This document shows positions 36,745-46,164 of a stretch of DNA of 64,000 bases, one piece after another. The notes under the pieces are model-generated. The model made no database searches and was not told where the DNA came from. It saw only the letters and a list, made by a program, of their open reading frames with translations. Source of the DNA: Aquisalinus flavus (GTDB lineage Bacteria; Pseudomonadota; Alphaproteobacteria; Caulobacterales; Parvularculaceae); the NCBI RefSeq assembly GCF_022559625.1, contig NZ_CP042288.1:1744055-1808054 (forward strand), written 5' to 3'. Every line of letters begins with the position of its first letter. Position 1 is the stretch's first letter. Position numbers and translations under genes: made by a program.

Positions 36745-37587
36745 ATGAAATTCGAAGGCACCAGGGACTATATCGCAACGGACGACCTCAAGGTCGCAGT
36801 CAATGCCGCCGTCACCCTGCAACGGCCACTGCTGATCAAGGGAGAGCCCGGCACCGGCAAGACCGTGCTGGCGCAGGAGATGGCCGGTGCGATGGACGCG
36901 CCGCTGATCGAATGGCACATCAAGTCGACCACCAAGGCGCGCCAGGGCCTATATGAATATGACGCCGTCGCGCGCCTGCGCGATTCACAGCTCGGCGATG
37001 AACGCGCCACCGATGTCGCCAATTACATCAGGCGCGGCAAGTTGTGGGAGGCGTTTACGTCGGAAAAGCGCCCGATCCTGCTGATCGACGAGATCGACAA
37101 GGCCGACATCGAATTCCCCAACGACCTGCTGCAGGAACTCGACCGCATGGAGTTCTTCGTCTACGAGACCGGCGAAACCGTCCGTGCACGCCAGCGACCG
37201 ATCATTGTCATCACCTCCAACAATGAAAAGGAACTGCCGGATGCCTTCCTGCGCCGGTGCTTCTTCCACTATATCAAGTTCCCCGATGCCGGGACCATGA
37301 ACGAGATCGTCGAGGTCCATTTCCCCGGTATCAAGAAATCGCTGGTGTCCGAGGCGCTGAAGGTCTTCTACGCCCTGCGCGAAACCCCGGGCCTGAAGAA
37401 GAAACCGTCCACGTCGGAATTGCTCGACTGGCTGAAACTGCTGATGTCTGACGATATCGACGAGAGCGTGCTGCGCGAGCGCGACCCGCGCAAGGCGATC
37501 CCGCCGCTGCATGGTGCCCTCCTGAAGAACGAGCAGGACGTTCACCTGTTCGAGCGGCTCGCCTTCCTCGCCCGCCGTGAAAGCTAG
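36745..37587 (+). CDS. MoxR-family AAA+ ATPase
   Basis: A 280-residue AAA+ protein. Walker A is GEPGTGKT, Walker B ILLIDEIDKAD, sensor 1 is in IVITSNNEKELPDAFLRRC with the Arg finger. MoxR ATPases of the CoxD/APE2220 subgroup help insert metal cofactors or fold partner proteins together with a vWA protein usually encoded next door. Here the next gene is an unrelated transpeptidase on the other strand, so the usual vWA partner is missing from the locus. Confidence 0.93.
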   Translation: MKFEGTRDYIATDDLKVAVNAAVTLQRPLLIKGEPGTGKTVLAQEMAGAMDAPLIEWHIKSTTKARQGLYEYDAVARLRDSQLGDERATDVANYIRRGKLWEAFTSEKRPILLIDEIDKADIEFPNDLLQELDRMEFFVYETGETVRARQRPIIVITSNNEKELPDAFLRRCFFHYIKFPDAGTMNEIVEVHFPGIKKSLVSEALKVFYALRETPGLKKKPSTSELLDWLKLLMSDDIDESVLRERDPRKAIPPLHGALLKNEQDVHLFERLAFLARRES

Positions 37588-37740
37588 GCGCTGGGCGATG
37601 CAGGATGAACGCGACCGCACCCGGCATCGGCCTGCGCCGGGGCGAGATCGGCGAATATGGCGCAAATGCCGCCCACGGACCGTTCGTTCATGTCGATACG
37701 CGCGGCGTACCGGCCCGCTGGGGCCGGTAGCCATGTCGTC

Positions 37741-39348
37741 CTAGATGCGTGTCTGCAGCGCGCCGGCGATGCGACCATCGCGCTCATACACGTCACGCGC
37801 GAAGCTGACATTGCCTTCCGGGCCGGCCCAGGCGGTGAAATAGGTGATGTAGACCGGGAACTGCTCATCGAGCGCGAACTCGATGCGCTCGCCAGACGCA
37901 ATCGCCTGCTCTACCCGGTCACGATCCCAGCCGCTCGCGTTCTCGGTCACGAATTCCGCGAAGCGCATCGGGTCTTCCAGCCGGATGCACCCATGGGAGA
38001 AGGTTCGCAGGTCTTGCGAGAACAGCTGTTCAGCCGGGCTGTCATGCAGATAGACCGCATATTTGTTGGGGAAGAGAAATTTGATCAGTCCAAGCGCGTT
38101 GTTGTCGCCGGGCCGTTGGCGCACGCGGAAATTCAAATCACCATTAGCCGCCGCCGACCAGTCGACACTGGAGGGCGAAACGATCTCGCTTCCGGCAAGT
38201 ACTTCCATGTTCTGGCTGGCGATATAGCCGGAATTGTTCAATTGCTGAGGCGCGATCTCCTCGATGGTGATACTGCTCGGCACATTCCAGTACGGATTGA
38301 TGACGACCGTTTCCATCTTGTCGGAAAAAACCGGCGTCTGGTGGTTCACCGTGCCGACAATCACATCCATCTCATCGACAATGCGGTCATTCTTCAGCAT
38401 GCGCAGCTTGTAATCGGCGATATTGACGAAAGCCGCCTTGTCACCAAGGCTTTCCGGCAGCCAGCGCGCGCGCTCTATATTGATTTCAATCTTGGCGATC
38501 AGGTCATCGACGCTTTCATTCAGGGCTTCGATCGTGTTTGGCCCGATGACACCATCTTCCATCATGCTGCGTGTACGCTGAAAATCCATCAGTGCCTGTT
38601 CGAGATTCTCGTCATACAGGGTCGGGTCTTCTGGTATCTGTCCCGCATCGAAGCCTTCGGCTTCAAGTCGTGCGCGCACCAGCGGGATGGCCTCGTCGGT
38701 TGCACCGACCTCGATCTTGCGTTCATCGAAGGTGATCTGCTCCCAGCCGCCGCGCTCCTTGAATGCGCGATACTCCTTGCGTGCATCAAGAAGGTTGGTG
38801 ACGATGAAATTGTCCTCAAGCGCCATGTTGATCAGCTCTGCCGGATCGTCGCGCATATAGGCCTGCTGCAGGATCGCATCATAGTTCGCGGTGCGATCGG
38901 TCAGTTCCTCGACATCGGGGATCTCGAATTGCGGCGTCGTCACACCATTGCGCAACTCCTCGACGGTTTCGGCGAAGACCCGCGCAGCGGTCATCTCGCG
39001 TTCCACCGGCGAGGCGTGACGCACGTCTTCAAGCTGCTGCACGCGACCGCTTGTTACCATTACGCCGTCTTCTTCAGCCTCCCGCAGGTAATCGATCAGC
39101 TGGTCGTAATTGCGCGTCGGACGGTCGAACATGCCGGTCCAGATCATGCGGTAGTCAGTCTCGCTATAGGCGGCCTGAATCCATTCGGGCTGATCCTGCA
39201 GCGCTACCGTCAGGCGCGCTTTTTCATCCTGTGCCGATTGGTCGCTGGCCGGCTGCACCCTTGCAGTGCTGCCATCCGGCGAACAGGCCGGCAGAATGAT
39301 GCAGCTCGCCGACAAAAGGACGGCCATGAATTTACTCTTGTGCGTCAT
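37741..39348 (-). CDS. L,D-transpeptidase of the YcbB/LdtD type, lipoprotein
   Basis: A 535-residue periplasmic enzyme forming 3-3 peptidoglycan crosslinks. The start at 39348 has AGGA at 11 bases; two earlier ATGs are too close. The lipobox is ILPAC (about Cys 20). A peptidoglycan-binding domain (LEQALMDFQRTRSMMEDGVIG) precedes the YkuD domain with the active-site motif LRTFSHGCIRLEDP (Cys near residue 453) and upstream His in YLHDSPA. Size and domain order match YcbB. Lipidation would tether it to the outer membrane. Monocistronic. Confidence 0.93.
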   Translation of the reverse strand: MTHKSKFMAVLLSASCIILPACSPDGSTARVQPASDQSAQDEKARLTVALQDQPEWIQAAYSETDYRMIWTGMFDRPTRNYDQLIDYLREAEEDGVMVTSGRVQQLEDVRHASPVEREMTAARVFAETVEELRNGVTTPQFEIPDVEELTDRTANYDAILQQAYMRDDPAELINMALEDNFIVTNLLDARKEYRAFKERGGWEQITFDERKIEVGATDEAIPLVRARLEAEGFDAGQIPEDPTLYDENLEQALMDFQRTRSMMEDGVIGPNTIEALNESVDDLIAKIEINIERARWLPESLGDKAAFVNIADYKLRMLKNDRIVDEMDVIVGTVNHQTPVFSDKMETVVINPYWNVPSSITIEEIAPQQLNNSGYIASQNMEVLAGSEIVSPSSVDWSAAANGDLNFRVRQRPGDNNALGLIKFLFPNKYAVYLHDSPAEQLFSQDLRTFSHGCIRLEDPMRFAEFVTENASGWDRDRVEQAIASGERIEFALDEQFPVYITYFTAWAGPEGNVSFARDVYERDGRIAGALQTRI

Positions 39349-39495
39349 CTTCATCATTCCTGAAATTGCTTGGGGAAATATTGTCCGGTGATGAAGTAAC
39401 AAATGCCCGCAAGGGATGGTTCCGACTGCTGAGCAGTCAGCCGGCAGGTCTGTAAAGTTCCGCCGATGACGGAAGGTTAACCTGAAGAACGTTTT

Positions 39496-40860
39496 CTAGC
39501 TCGCGGTCTTCTCACGCATCAGCACGAGTTCTTCCGCCGCCGTCGGATGCAGGGCCACGGTGGCATCGAACTGCGCCTTAGTGACACCGGCCTTGATGGC
39601 AATCGCCACCGCCTGAATGATTTCCGGCGCATCGTCACCGATGATGTGGCAGCCCAGCACCTTGTCAGTCTCTGGATGAACGACCAATTTGATCAGCATG
39701 CGTTCCGGATTATTGGCAAGAACGTGTTTCATTGGCCTGAAGTCAGACTTGTATATATCGACCTCGCCATACTCATCACGAGCTTCGGCCTCCGTCATGC
39801 CGACCGTGCCGATGGGCGGCTGGGAAAACACCGCCTTGGGAATACAGTCATAATCCATCTTCGTCGGATTGTTCTTGAACTGCGTCTCGGCAAAGGCGAC
39901 GCCCTCACGAATCGCAACCGGTGTCAAATTGACCCGGTCCGTGACGTCACCCAGCGCGAAGATATTCCCCTGCGTGGTACGATGCTCGTCATCGGTGATG
40001 ATCGCCCCGCTCGGTCGCGTCTCGACACCGGCAGCATCGAGCCCCAGGCCGTCTGTCTTGGGCGCCCGCCCGATTGCCCAGAATACGACATCGGTGTGCA
40101 GTGTATCGCCATTGGCAAGGTGCACGACCTTCTCGCCGTCCGTTTCCTCGATCTTGGTAAAGATCGTTTCGGTAATCAGGCGGATGCCCTTGTGGTCCAG
40201 TTCGACATGCAGTTGCTTCGAGAGGTCGTCGTCGAAATATTTGAGCAGGCGCGGGCCGCGATAGACCAGCGTCGTCTCGACGCCGAGCCCGGCGAAAATA
40301 AAGGCGAACTCGATGGCGATATAACCGCCGCCCGCGATGACCATGCGCTTGGGCAGCTCGGGCAAGTGAAAGGCCTCTGCCGATGTGATGCCCAGTTCGT
40401 TGCCCTCGACCGACGTGTCGCGCACCGGCGTGCCACCGACGGCGATCAGGATCTTCTCCGCCGTCACGTCGCGGTCTTCGCCGACCAGATGCACCGTATG
40501 GGCATCCTTCAGCACGGCGCGAGTGTGCAGCACCTCGACGCCGGCCTTTTCAAGATTGGTCAGATAGATCCCGTTCAGCCGGTCGATTTCCCGGTCCTTG
40601 TTGTCGACCAGAAGCTTCCAGTTGAAGTCCGGCCGCCCGCGCTGCACCCAGCCATAGCCCTGGGCATCATCGAAGGCGCGCCCGAACTCACTGGCATAGA
40701 CGAACATCTTCTTGGGCACGCAGCCCCGGATGACACAGGTGCCGCCGACGCGGCTTTCCTCGGCAAGGCCAACCTTTGCCCCGGCCTGGGACGCGAGACG
40801 AGAGGCCCGCACACCGCCGGACCCCGCGCCAATGACAAACAGATCATAGTCAAATTTCAT
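39496..40860 (-). CDS. gor: Glutathione-disulfide reductase
   Basis: A 454-residue pyridine-nucleotide disulfide oxidoreductase. FAD motif GAGSGGVRASR, redox pair Cys42/Cys47 in GGTCVIRGCVPKK, NAD(P) motif GGGYIAIEFAFIFAG, and the C-terminal His-Glu in HPTAAEELV are all in place. It reduces GSSG with NADPH. The start MKFDYD at 40860 fits the family; extending to 40983 adds 41 residues that overlap the next gene. It is third in a unit with an unknown gene and rpiA, so pentose-phosphate NADPH supply and glutathione cycling may be coordinated. Confidence 0.95.
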   Translation of the reverse strand: MKFDYDLFVIGAGSGGVRASRLASQAGAKVGLAEESRVGGTCVIRGCVPKKMFVYASEFGRAFDDAQGYGWVQRGRPDFNWKLLVDNKDREIDRLNGIYLTNLEKAGVEVLHTRAVLKDAHTVHLVGEDRDVTAEKILIAVGGTPVRDTSVEGNELGITSAEAFHLPELPKRMVIAGGGYIAIEFAFIFAGLGVETTLVYRGPRLLKYFDDDLSKQLHVELDHKGIRLITETIFTKIEETDGEKVVHLANGDTLHTDVVFWAIGRAPKTDGLGLDAAGVETRPSGAIITDDEHRTTQGNIFALGDVTDRVNLTPVAIREGVAFAETQFKNNPTKMDYDCIPKAVFSQPPIGTVGMTEAEARDEYGEVDIYKSDFRPMKHVLANNPERMLIKLVVHPETDKVLGCHIIGDDAPEIIQAVAIAIKAGVTKAQFDATVALHPTAAEELVLMREKTAS

Positions 40861-40942
40861 GGTGGTGGTTGTGGGGGCTTTGGCGCCGGAAAACAAGCTC
40901 TTGCCAGGCAGGCTCCACAGGAATGTGACCGAATCCGGGTGA

Positions 40943-41485
40943 TCAGTCGGCGATAAAGCCGATCCCGCCCCTGAACCGGTCATCGCGGAATTCCTGCAAC
41001 TCCTGCGAGAACACCGACATCATCTCCTTATGGATCGCCCGGAAGACCGGATCGAGCTGGCCGTCGAATTCCACCGGCACATTGACCATGGGCTGTGTGC
41101 CGACAAAGACCTCCAGCACCGTCCCGGCCATGTCGACCCGGATCGCCGTGCGCAGCCACAGCGAGCCTGAATCCTCGACATTGTCGATTGTCAGACAGAT
41201 ACCGAAAGTTACCGGTTCGAGCCGGATCACCGGGCTCTGGTAAAAGCTGAATGCGGCATCGCCATAGTCGTGATGCGGATCGAACTGGCCTTTGGCCGGC
41301 ACGCCGACGACACGCTCCGGCTCACAGCCGAGCCAGCCTGCATAGCCCTCCATCACGGCACGGCCGAACGCCTTGCAGTGGAGCAGGTTGTCCATCGCCG
41401 CCTTGCCGTAATCGGCGACGGCACGCTTTAATTCACCATAGGGACTGTCTGCGGAGCTGTCTCCTGGCTCGTTAGTGTCGGTCAT
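40943..41485 (-). CDS. Unknown conserved-looking protein between rpiA and gor
   Basis: A 180-residue soluble protein with no signal or membrane span. It reads as a compact alpha/beta domain: aromatic and beta-rich middle (DYGDAAFSFYQSPVIRLEP, VTFGICLTIDNV, WLRTAIRVDM) and helical end (HKEMMSVFSQELQEFRDD). It lies 30 bases after rpiA and 82 before gor on the same strand, with similar codon use, so it is probably a core gene of the lineage. No family recognised. Confidence 0.75.
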   Translation of the reverse strand: MTDTNEPGDSSADSPYGELKRAVADYGKAAMDNLLHCKAFGRAVMEGYAGWLGCEPERVVGVPAKGQFDPHHDYGDAAFSFYQSPVIRLEPVTFGICLTIDNVEDSGSLWLRTAIRVDMAGTVLEVFVGTQPMVNVPVEFDGQLDPVFRAIHKEMMSVFSQELQEFRDDRFRGGIGFIAD

Positions 41486-41515
41486 GAATTCGCCTTACCT
41501 TCTTGCCGTCACGGG

Positions 41516-42223
41516 TTACGCGCCCAATGTCTCGACGCCGCGATCGGTTCCGAAGATGGCGAGGTCGGCAATGCCGACGAACAGCCCCGTCTCGATCACG
41601 CCCGGGATGGCCCGCAACGCCGCATCCAGCGCGGCAGGATCGGCGATACGGGTACACTGAATATCGGCGATATAATTGTTGCTGTCGGTCAGATAGACGC
41701 CGCCGCCAGCGTCCCGTGCCCCGGGCCGCAATTTCAGGGTGGCGGACTTCAGGTCATTCTCGGCCAGTGCCTTGCGAATCGCCTGCACTGTCAGCGGCCA
41801 CGAAAAGCGCTCGATCTCGACCGGCAGCGGAAACTTGCCGAGCTGGGCGACCTTCTTGGACTTGTCGGCAATCACGATCATGCGCTGGCCGGCCGCGGCA
41901 ATGATCTTCTCGCGCAGGTGCGCCCCCCCGCCACCCTTGATCAGGTTAAGGTCCGGATCCACCTCGTCGGCGCCATCGATCACCAGATCGATCCGGGTCA
42001 TCTCGTCCGGCTCGACCAGGTCGATCCCGGCCTCTGTCGCAAGACGCCTGGTCTCCTCGGAGGTCGGAATGCCGAGAACGGTGAGGCCGGCCCTGACCTT
42101 CTCGCCCAGCAGTTCGACCAGGTGTTTCGCGGTTGAGCCGGAGCCGATCCCGAGGGTCATCCCGTTGGTTACATGTTCGAGCGCAGCGGCGGCAGCGCGT
42201 CTTTTCTGGGAGTCGGCGGACAT
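41516..42223 (-). CDS. rpiA: Ribose-5-phosphate isomerase A
   Basis: A 235-residue RpiA that interconverts ribose-5-P and ribulose-5-P. Signature blocks: LGIGSGSTAKHLVELLG, DLVIDGADEVDPDLNLIKGGGGAHLREKI (catalytic Asp and Lys region) and DKSKKVAQLG with the Glu/Lys set, plus GVIETGLFV at the end. First gene of the unit with an unknown gene and gor. Confidence 0.96.
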   Translation of the reverse strand: MSADSQKRRAAAAALEHVTNGMTLGIGSGSTAKHLVELLGEKVRAGLTVLGIPTSEETRRLATEAGIDLVEPDEMTRIDLVIDGADEVDPDLNLIKGGGGAHLREKIIAAAGQRMIVIADKSKKVAQLGKFPLPVEIERFSWPLTVQAIRKALAENDLKSATLKLRPGARDAGGGVYLTDSNNYIADIQCTRIADPAALDAALRAIPGVIETGLFVGIADLAIFGTDRGVETLGA

Positions 42224-42302
42224 GGATCGTTCCTCACGGTGGTGTACGCCAAGCTAAAGCAAAAACCTGCCGACACCGCAAGCCTGTGCACCACGCCGCC
42301 GC

Positions 42303-42337
42303 CAACACAAAACCCCGCGACGGCACGTCGCGGGGTT
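42303..42337 (-). terminator. Rho-independent terminator after the DUF805 gene
   Basis: A 12-bp stem (AACCCCGCGACG at 42311-42322 with CGTCGCGGGGTT at 42326-42337) with a 3-base loop, followed on the minus strand by TTTTGTG. It ends the DUF805 transcript before the rpiA promoter. Confidence 0.88.
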
Positions 42338-42368
42338 CTGCAGACTACTGAAAATCAGCTGCGGGAGA

Positions 42369-42752
42369 TCAAACGGCGGTACTGTCGTCGCTGATCGGCA
42401 TTGCGCCACCGCCTTCAGCCGGCGGACCGTACTGGTTCGGGCCCTGGCTCGCTCTGGCATAGGACATGATGATCAAGATGATGAAACCAATAAGCGGGAT
42501 CAGATTCAGGAGAATCCACCAACCGGAATGCCCGGTATCATGCAGGCGCCGTACTGAAACGCCGAGTCCCGGCAATATACTGGCGAGCCAGAAAAGCGTG
42601 CTCAGCAACCTGCCGACCTCGCCCAGCAGCGACAGCACGATAACGACAATCAGATAAAACAGGACGAACCACCAGAATTCGGCGCGGCCGGACCGGCCCT
42701 GGAAATTCACATAATTCGTGTAAACCGTCTTTACGGCGTCAACAAAACCCAT
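42369..42752 (-). CDS. DUF805 membrane protein
   Basis: A 127-residue protein with the DUF805 pattern: FQGRSGRAEFWWF at the start, then the helix pair, PGLGVSVRRLHDTGHSGWW and LNLIPLIGFIILI. Four hydrophobic segments. Many genomes carry several copies; the role is unknown. Separate from glmS, 57 bases upstream on the same strand. Confidence 0.9.
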   Translation of the reverse strand: MGFVDAVKTVYTNYVNFQGRSGRAEFWWFVLFYLIVVIVLSLLGEVGRLLSTLFWLASILPGLGVSVRRLHDTGHSGWWILLNLIPLIGFIILIIMSYARASQGPNQYGPPAEGGGAMPISDDSTAV

Positions 42753-42808
42753 TTTCTCTCTCCTCGGGTTGTGGCCTCTACTATCCTAGCCTTAAACCAG
42801 TTCGGCAA

Positions 42809-44638
42809 TTATTCAACCGTTACGGACTTGGCGAGATTGCGCGGCTGGTCGACATCCGTGCCTTTCGCAACGGCGGTATGATAGGCAAGCAGCTGGATCG
42901 GAATGGCGTACAGCAAAGGGGCGAGAAGCGGGTCGCATTCCGGCACGGCGAGCGAAGCCCACAAGTCGCCGGACCGCCCTGCAGCCCTGATGCCTTTTTC
43001 CGAGGAAATCAGCATGCATTTGCCCCCGCGGGCCATGACCTCGTGCATATTGGAGATGGTCTTGTCGAACAGCGCGTCATCCGGCGCGACCACGATGACC
43101 GGCACATTTTCGTCTATCAGCGCGATGGGCCCGTGTTTCAACTCGCCCGCCGCATAGCCCTCGGCATGGATATAGGAGATTTCCTTCAGCTTCAGCGCCC
43201 CTTCCAGCGCCATGGGGAAGGAGATGCCGCGACCGAGATACAGCACGTCGCGCGCCTTGGCGAGATCGGCGGCGATGGCCTCCACTTCTCCCGCCATTGC
43301 TAGCGCTTCCGACATATGGCGCGGCATGCCGAGCAGGCCTTCGACCAGCCGTTTCTCTTCCTTCTCGTCGAGATGGCCGCGCTGGACGCCGGCGGCGATG
43401 GCGACAGCGGCAAGCGAGGCGAGCTGGCAGGTGAACGCCTTGGTCGAGGCGACGCCGATCTCCGGACCGGCATGGGTCGGGAACAGGGCATCCGCTTCGC
43501 GCGCAATCGTCGACTCCGGCACGTTGACCAGCGCAGCGATGGTCTGGCCATGCTCGCGCGCATCGCGCAGGGCCGCGAGCGTGTCCGCCGTCTCGCCGGA
43601 CTGGGAGATGAACAGGGCGACGCCTTTTTCAGGATACGGAACATGGCGATACCGCAGTTCCGAGGCGATATCGATTTCGACCGGCAGGCGGGCCCATTCC
43701 TCGAACCAGTATTTGGCGATCAGCCCGGCGAAATAGGCAGTGCCGCAGGCTGACATGGTCAGCCGGTCGATGCCGCGGAAGTCGATGCCCTTGCCCGGCA
43801 GGCGTACCTTGCTGGTGATCGGATCGATGAAGGATGACAGCGTATGACCGATCACCTCAGGCTGCTCGTAGATTTCCTTGGCCATGAAATGGCGATGGCC
43901 GCCCTTGTCGACCAGCGCGGCGGAGGCATCGGAGAGTTTCTCCTCGCGTCTGACCGCATTGCCAGCGCCATCGCGGATCTCGGCGCCCTCGCGGGTGATG
44001 ATCGCCCAGTCGCCATCCTTCAGATAGGTGACGCGATTGGTGAACGGCGCCAGCGCATAGGCGTCGGAGCCGAGATACATCTCCCCGTCGCCGCGCCCGA
44101 TGGCGAGGGGCGAGCCCTTGCGCGCGCCGAGCATCAGATCATCTTCACCGCGTATCAGCACGGCGATGGCAAACGCCCCTTCGAGCCGCTTCAGCGCCTT
44201 GTGAAAGGCCGTGACCGGATCATTGTCCTCCGCGAGATAGAATGTGACGAGATGCGCGATGACTTCCGAATCCGTCTGCGTCGCGAACCGGTGGCCCTTT
44301 TGCTGAAGCTCATCCTTCAGATCGGCGAAATTCTCGATGATGCCATTATGGACGACCGCAACCTGTTCCGTCGCATGCGGGTGGGCATTGCCTTCGGTCG
44401 GCGCGCCATGGGTCGCCCAGCGCGTATGGCCGATGCCGATGACGCCCGGCAGCGCGTTCCCGGCCAGCGTCTCGCGCAGGGCCTGCAGCTTGCCGACGGC
44501 GCGGCGGCGCTCGATCGCGCCGCCGGTCAGCGTCGCGATACCGGCACTGTCATAGCCGCGATATTCCAGCCGGGCGAGCCCCTCGACCAGCCTGTCCGAA
44601 ACCTCGCTCTTGCCGATGATGCCGATGATGCCGCACAT
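42809..44638 (-). CDS. glmS: Glucosamine-6-phosphate synthase (isomerizing glutamine amidotransferase)
   Basis: A 609-residue enzyme making glucosamine-6-P from fructose-6-P and glutamine, the first step to UDP-GlcNAc. The N-terminal nucleophile is Cys2 (MCGIIGIIG), with HTRWATHG of the glutaminase; two SIS domains follow (MSACGTAYFAGLIAKYW, SQSGETADTL) and the C-terminal catalytic stretch ends LAKSVTVE. Full length. It starts 6 bases after glmU, so the two form one operon. No glmS ribozyme-like leader is expected or seen. Confidence 0.98.
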   Translation of the reverse strand: MCGIIGIIGKSEVSDRLVEGLARLEYRGYDSAGIATLTGGAIERRRAVGKLQALRETLAGNALPGVIGIGHTRWATHGAPTEGNAHPHATEQVAVVHNGIIENFADLKDELQQKGHRFATQTDSEVIAHLVTFYLAEDNDPVTAFHKALKRLEGAFAIAVLIRGEDDLMLGARKGSPLAIGRGDGEMYLGSDAYALAPFTNRVTYLKDGDWAIITREGAEIRDGAGNAVRREEKLSDASAALVDKGGHRHFMAKEIYEQPEVIGHTLSSFIDPITSKVRLPGKGIDFRGIDRLTMSACGTAYFAGLIAKYWFEEWARLPVEIDIASELRYRHVPYPEKGVALFISQSGETADTLAALRDAREHGQTIAALVNVPESTIAREADALFPTHAGPEIGVASTKAFTCQLASLAAVAIAAGVQRGHLDEKEEKRLVEGLLGMPRHMSEALAMAGEVEAIAADLAKARDVLYLGRGISFPMALEGALKLKEISYIHAEGYAAGELKHGPIALIDENVPVIVVAPDDALFDKTISNMHEVMARGGKCMLISSEKGIRAAGRSGDLWASLAVPECDPLLAPLLYAIPIQLLAYHTAVAKGTDVDQPRNLAKSVTVE

Positions 44639-44644
44639 GCGCTG

Positions 44645-46000
44645 TTACTCCGTTTCCGTCATTTTCTTGCGAAAGCTGATCGCCCAGCCCGGCTTTTCCA
44701 CCTGCCGCCCGCGAGCGAGCGCGAGGGCGTCACCAGCCACATCCTCGGTCACGACCGAGCCGGAGCCGACAAACGCACCGTCGCCGACGGTCACCGGCGC
44801 GACCAGCGCCGTGTTGGACCCGATAAAGGCATTGGCGCCGATAATGGTCTTGTATTTTCTGTAGCCGTCATAATTGCAGGTGATGGTCCCCGCGCCGATA
44901 TTGCAATCAGCGCCGATCTCCGCATCGCCGATATAGCTCAGATGGCTGACGGCGGTGCCGCTATGGATGACCGAGTTCTTGATCTCGACGAAATTGCCGA
45001 TCTTGGCCTTCGTGCCGATTTCCGCGCCGGGGCGCAACCGGGCATAGGGGCCGATGGCAGCGCCGGATTTCACACTGGCGCCTTCGAGATGGCTGAATGG
45101 CTTGATCTGCGCCCCACTCTCGACCATCACGCCAGGCCCGAAGACGACATTCTGGCCGACCATCACGTCGTTGCCGATCTGCGTGTCGTAGGAGAAATAC
45201 ACAGTGGACGGATCGGCGAGGGTCACACCTGCCTCCATCATGCGTTTGCGGGTACGGCGCTGGAACACCGCTTCCGCTTCGGCCAGTTCGACACGGGAGT
45301 TCACGCCCAGCACTTCATCCGCGTCGCCCTCGACTACGGCACATCGACCGCCAGCCTGGCGCGCCAGCCTGACGATATCGGTGAGGTAATACTCCCCCTT
45401 GGCATTGTCATTGCCGATCTTCGGCAGTTGGTCGAACAGCACATCGGAGCGGATCGCCATGACGCCGGAATTGCACAGGCGCACGGAAAGCTCTTCCTCG
45501 CTCGCATCCCTGGCCTCGACGATGCGGGCGAGCGCGCCCGTGCCGTCGAGGATCAACCGGCCATAGGCCCCGGGGTCCGGCGGGGTGAAGCCGAGCACGC
45601 TGACGGCGGTGCCGGCATTCATGCCCAACGCCATGCGCTGCAATGTTTCCGGCGTGATCAGCGGTGTATCGGCATACAGAACGAAGACGGCGCCGTTGAA
45701 ACCCTCAAGACCCGGCAGGGCACATCTGACGGCATCGCCGGTGCCGCGCGGTGGCGCCTGAACGAAGATCTGGGCATCCGGCGTGAAAGCGGTCGCCGCC
45801 TCCCCCACTTGCGGGGCATGATCGCCCATGACGACGCACAGCCGTTCCGGCGACAGGCTTTTCGCGGTCTTGATGACATGGCCCAGCATCGGCAGGCCGG
45901 CGACGGGGTGCAGCACCTTTGGCAGGGATGATTTCATCCTGGTGCCATGGCCTGCGGCCAGTATCACGATGGCGGTGCCGGGCGTGGCGGTGCTGGTCAT
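44645..46000 (-). CDS. glmU: Bifunctional GlcNAc-1-P uridyltransferase / glucosamine-1-P acetyltransferase
   Basis: A 451-residue bifunctional enzyme that completes UDP-GlcNAc synthesis. The uridyltransferase signature LAAGHGTRMKSSLPKVLH is at the N-terminus, followed by the GDxPL-equivalent YADTPL. From about residue 230 the left-handed beta-helix hexapeptide repeats carry the acetyltransferase, with catalytic His in SHLSYIGDAEIG. Divergent from gph, with promoters in 46001-46164. Confidence 0.97.
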   Translation of the reverse strand: MTSTATPGTAIVILAAGHGTRMKSSLPKVLHPVAGLPMLGHVIKTAKSLSPERLCVVMGDHAPQVGEAATAFTPDAQIFVQAPPRGTGDAVRCALPGLEGFNGAVFVLYADTPLITPETLQRMALGMNAGTAVSVLGFTPPDPGAYGRLILDGTGALARIVEARDASEEELSVRLCNSGVMAIRSDVLFDQLPKIGNDNAKGEYYLTDIVRLARQAGGRCAVVEGDADEVLGVNSRVELAEAEAVFQRRTRKRMMEAGVTLADPSTVYFSYDTQIGNDVMVGQNVVFGPGVMVESGAQIKPFSHLEGASVKSGAAIGPYARLRPGAEIGTKAKIGNFVEIKNSVIHSGTAVSHLSYIGDAEIGADCNIGAGTITCNYDGYRKYKTIIGANAFIGSNTALVAPVTVGDGAFVGSGSVVTEDVAGDALALARGRQVEKPGWAISFRKKMTETE

Positions 46001-46164
46001 ATACAGGGTCCTTCAGCGTTCGGCATAGCGGGCTTTCCCGCGCTCTCTAAATGACGATTCGTTTCGTATTATGGCACCGAACCGGTAATCAACGCCCTAA
46101 AGCGGGTTTTTCTTTTCGCCGCCGCATCCTAGAAGGCTTGTGAAGACATAAAGGGGCAGTTTGC

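Noticed and set aside
43844..45931. A 695-codon plus-strand frame opposite glmS and glmU
   Set aside because: Antisense to two unambiguous core genes; its translation has no domain and crosses their junction.
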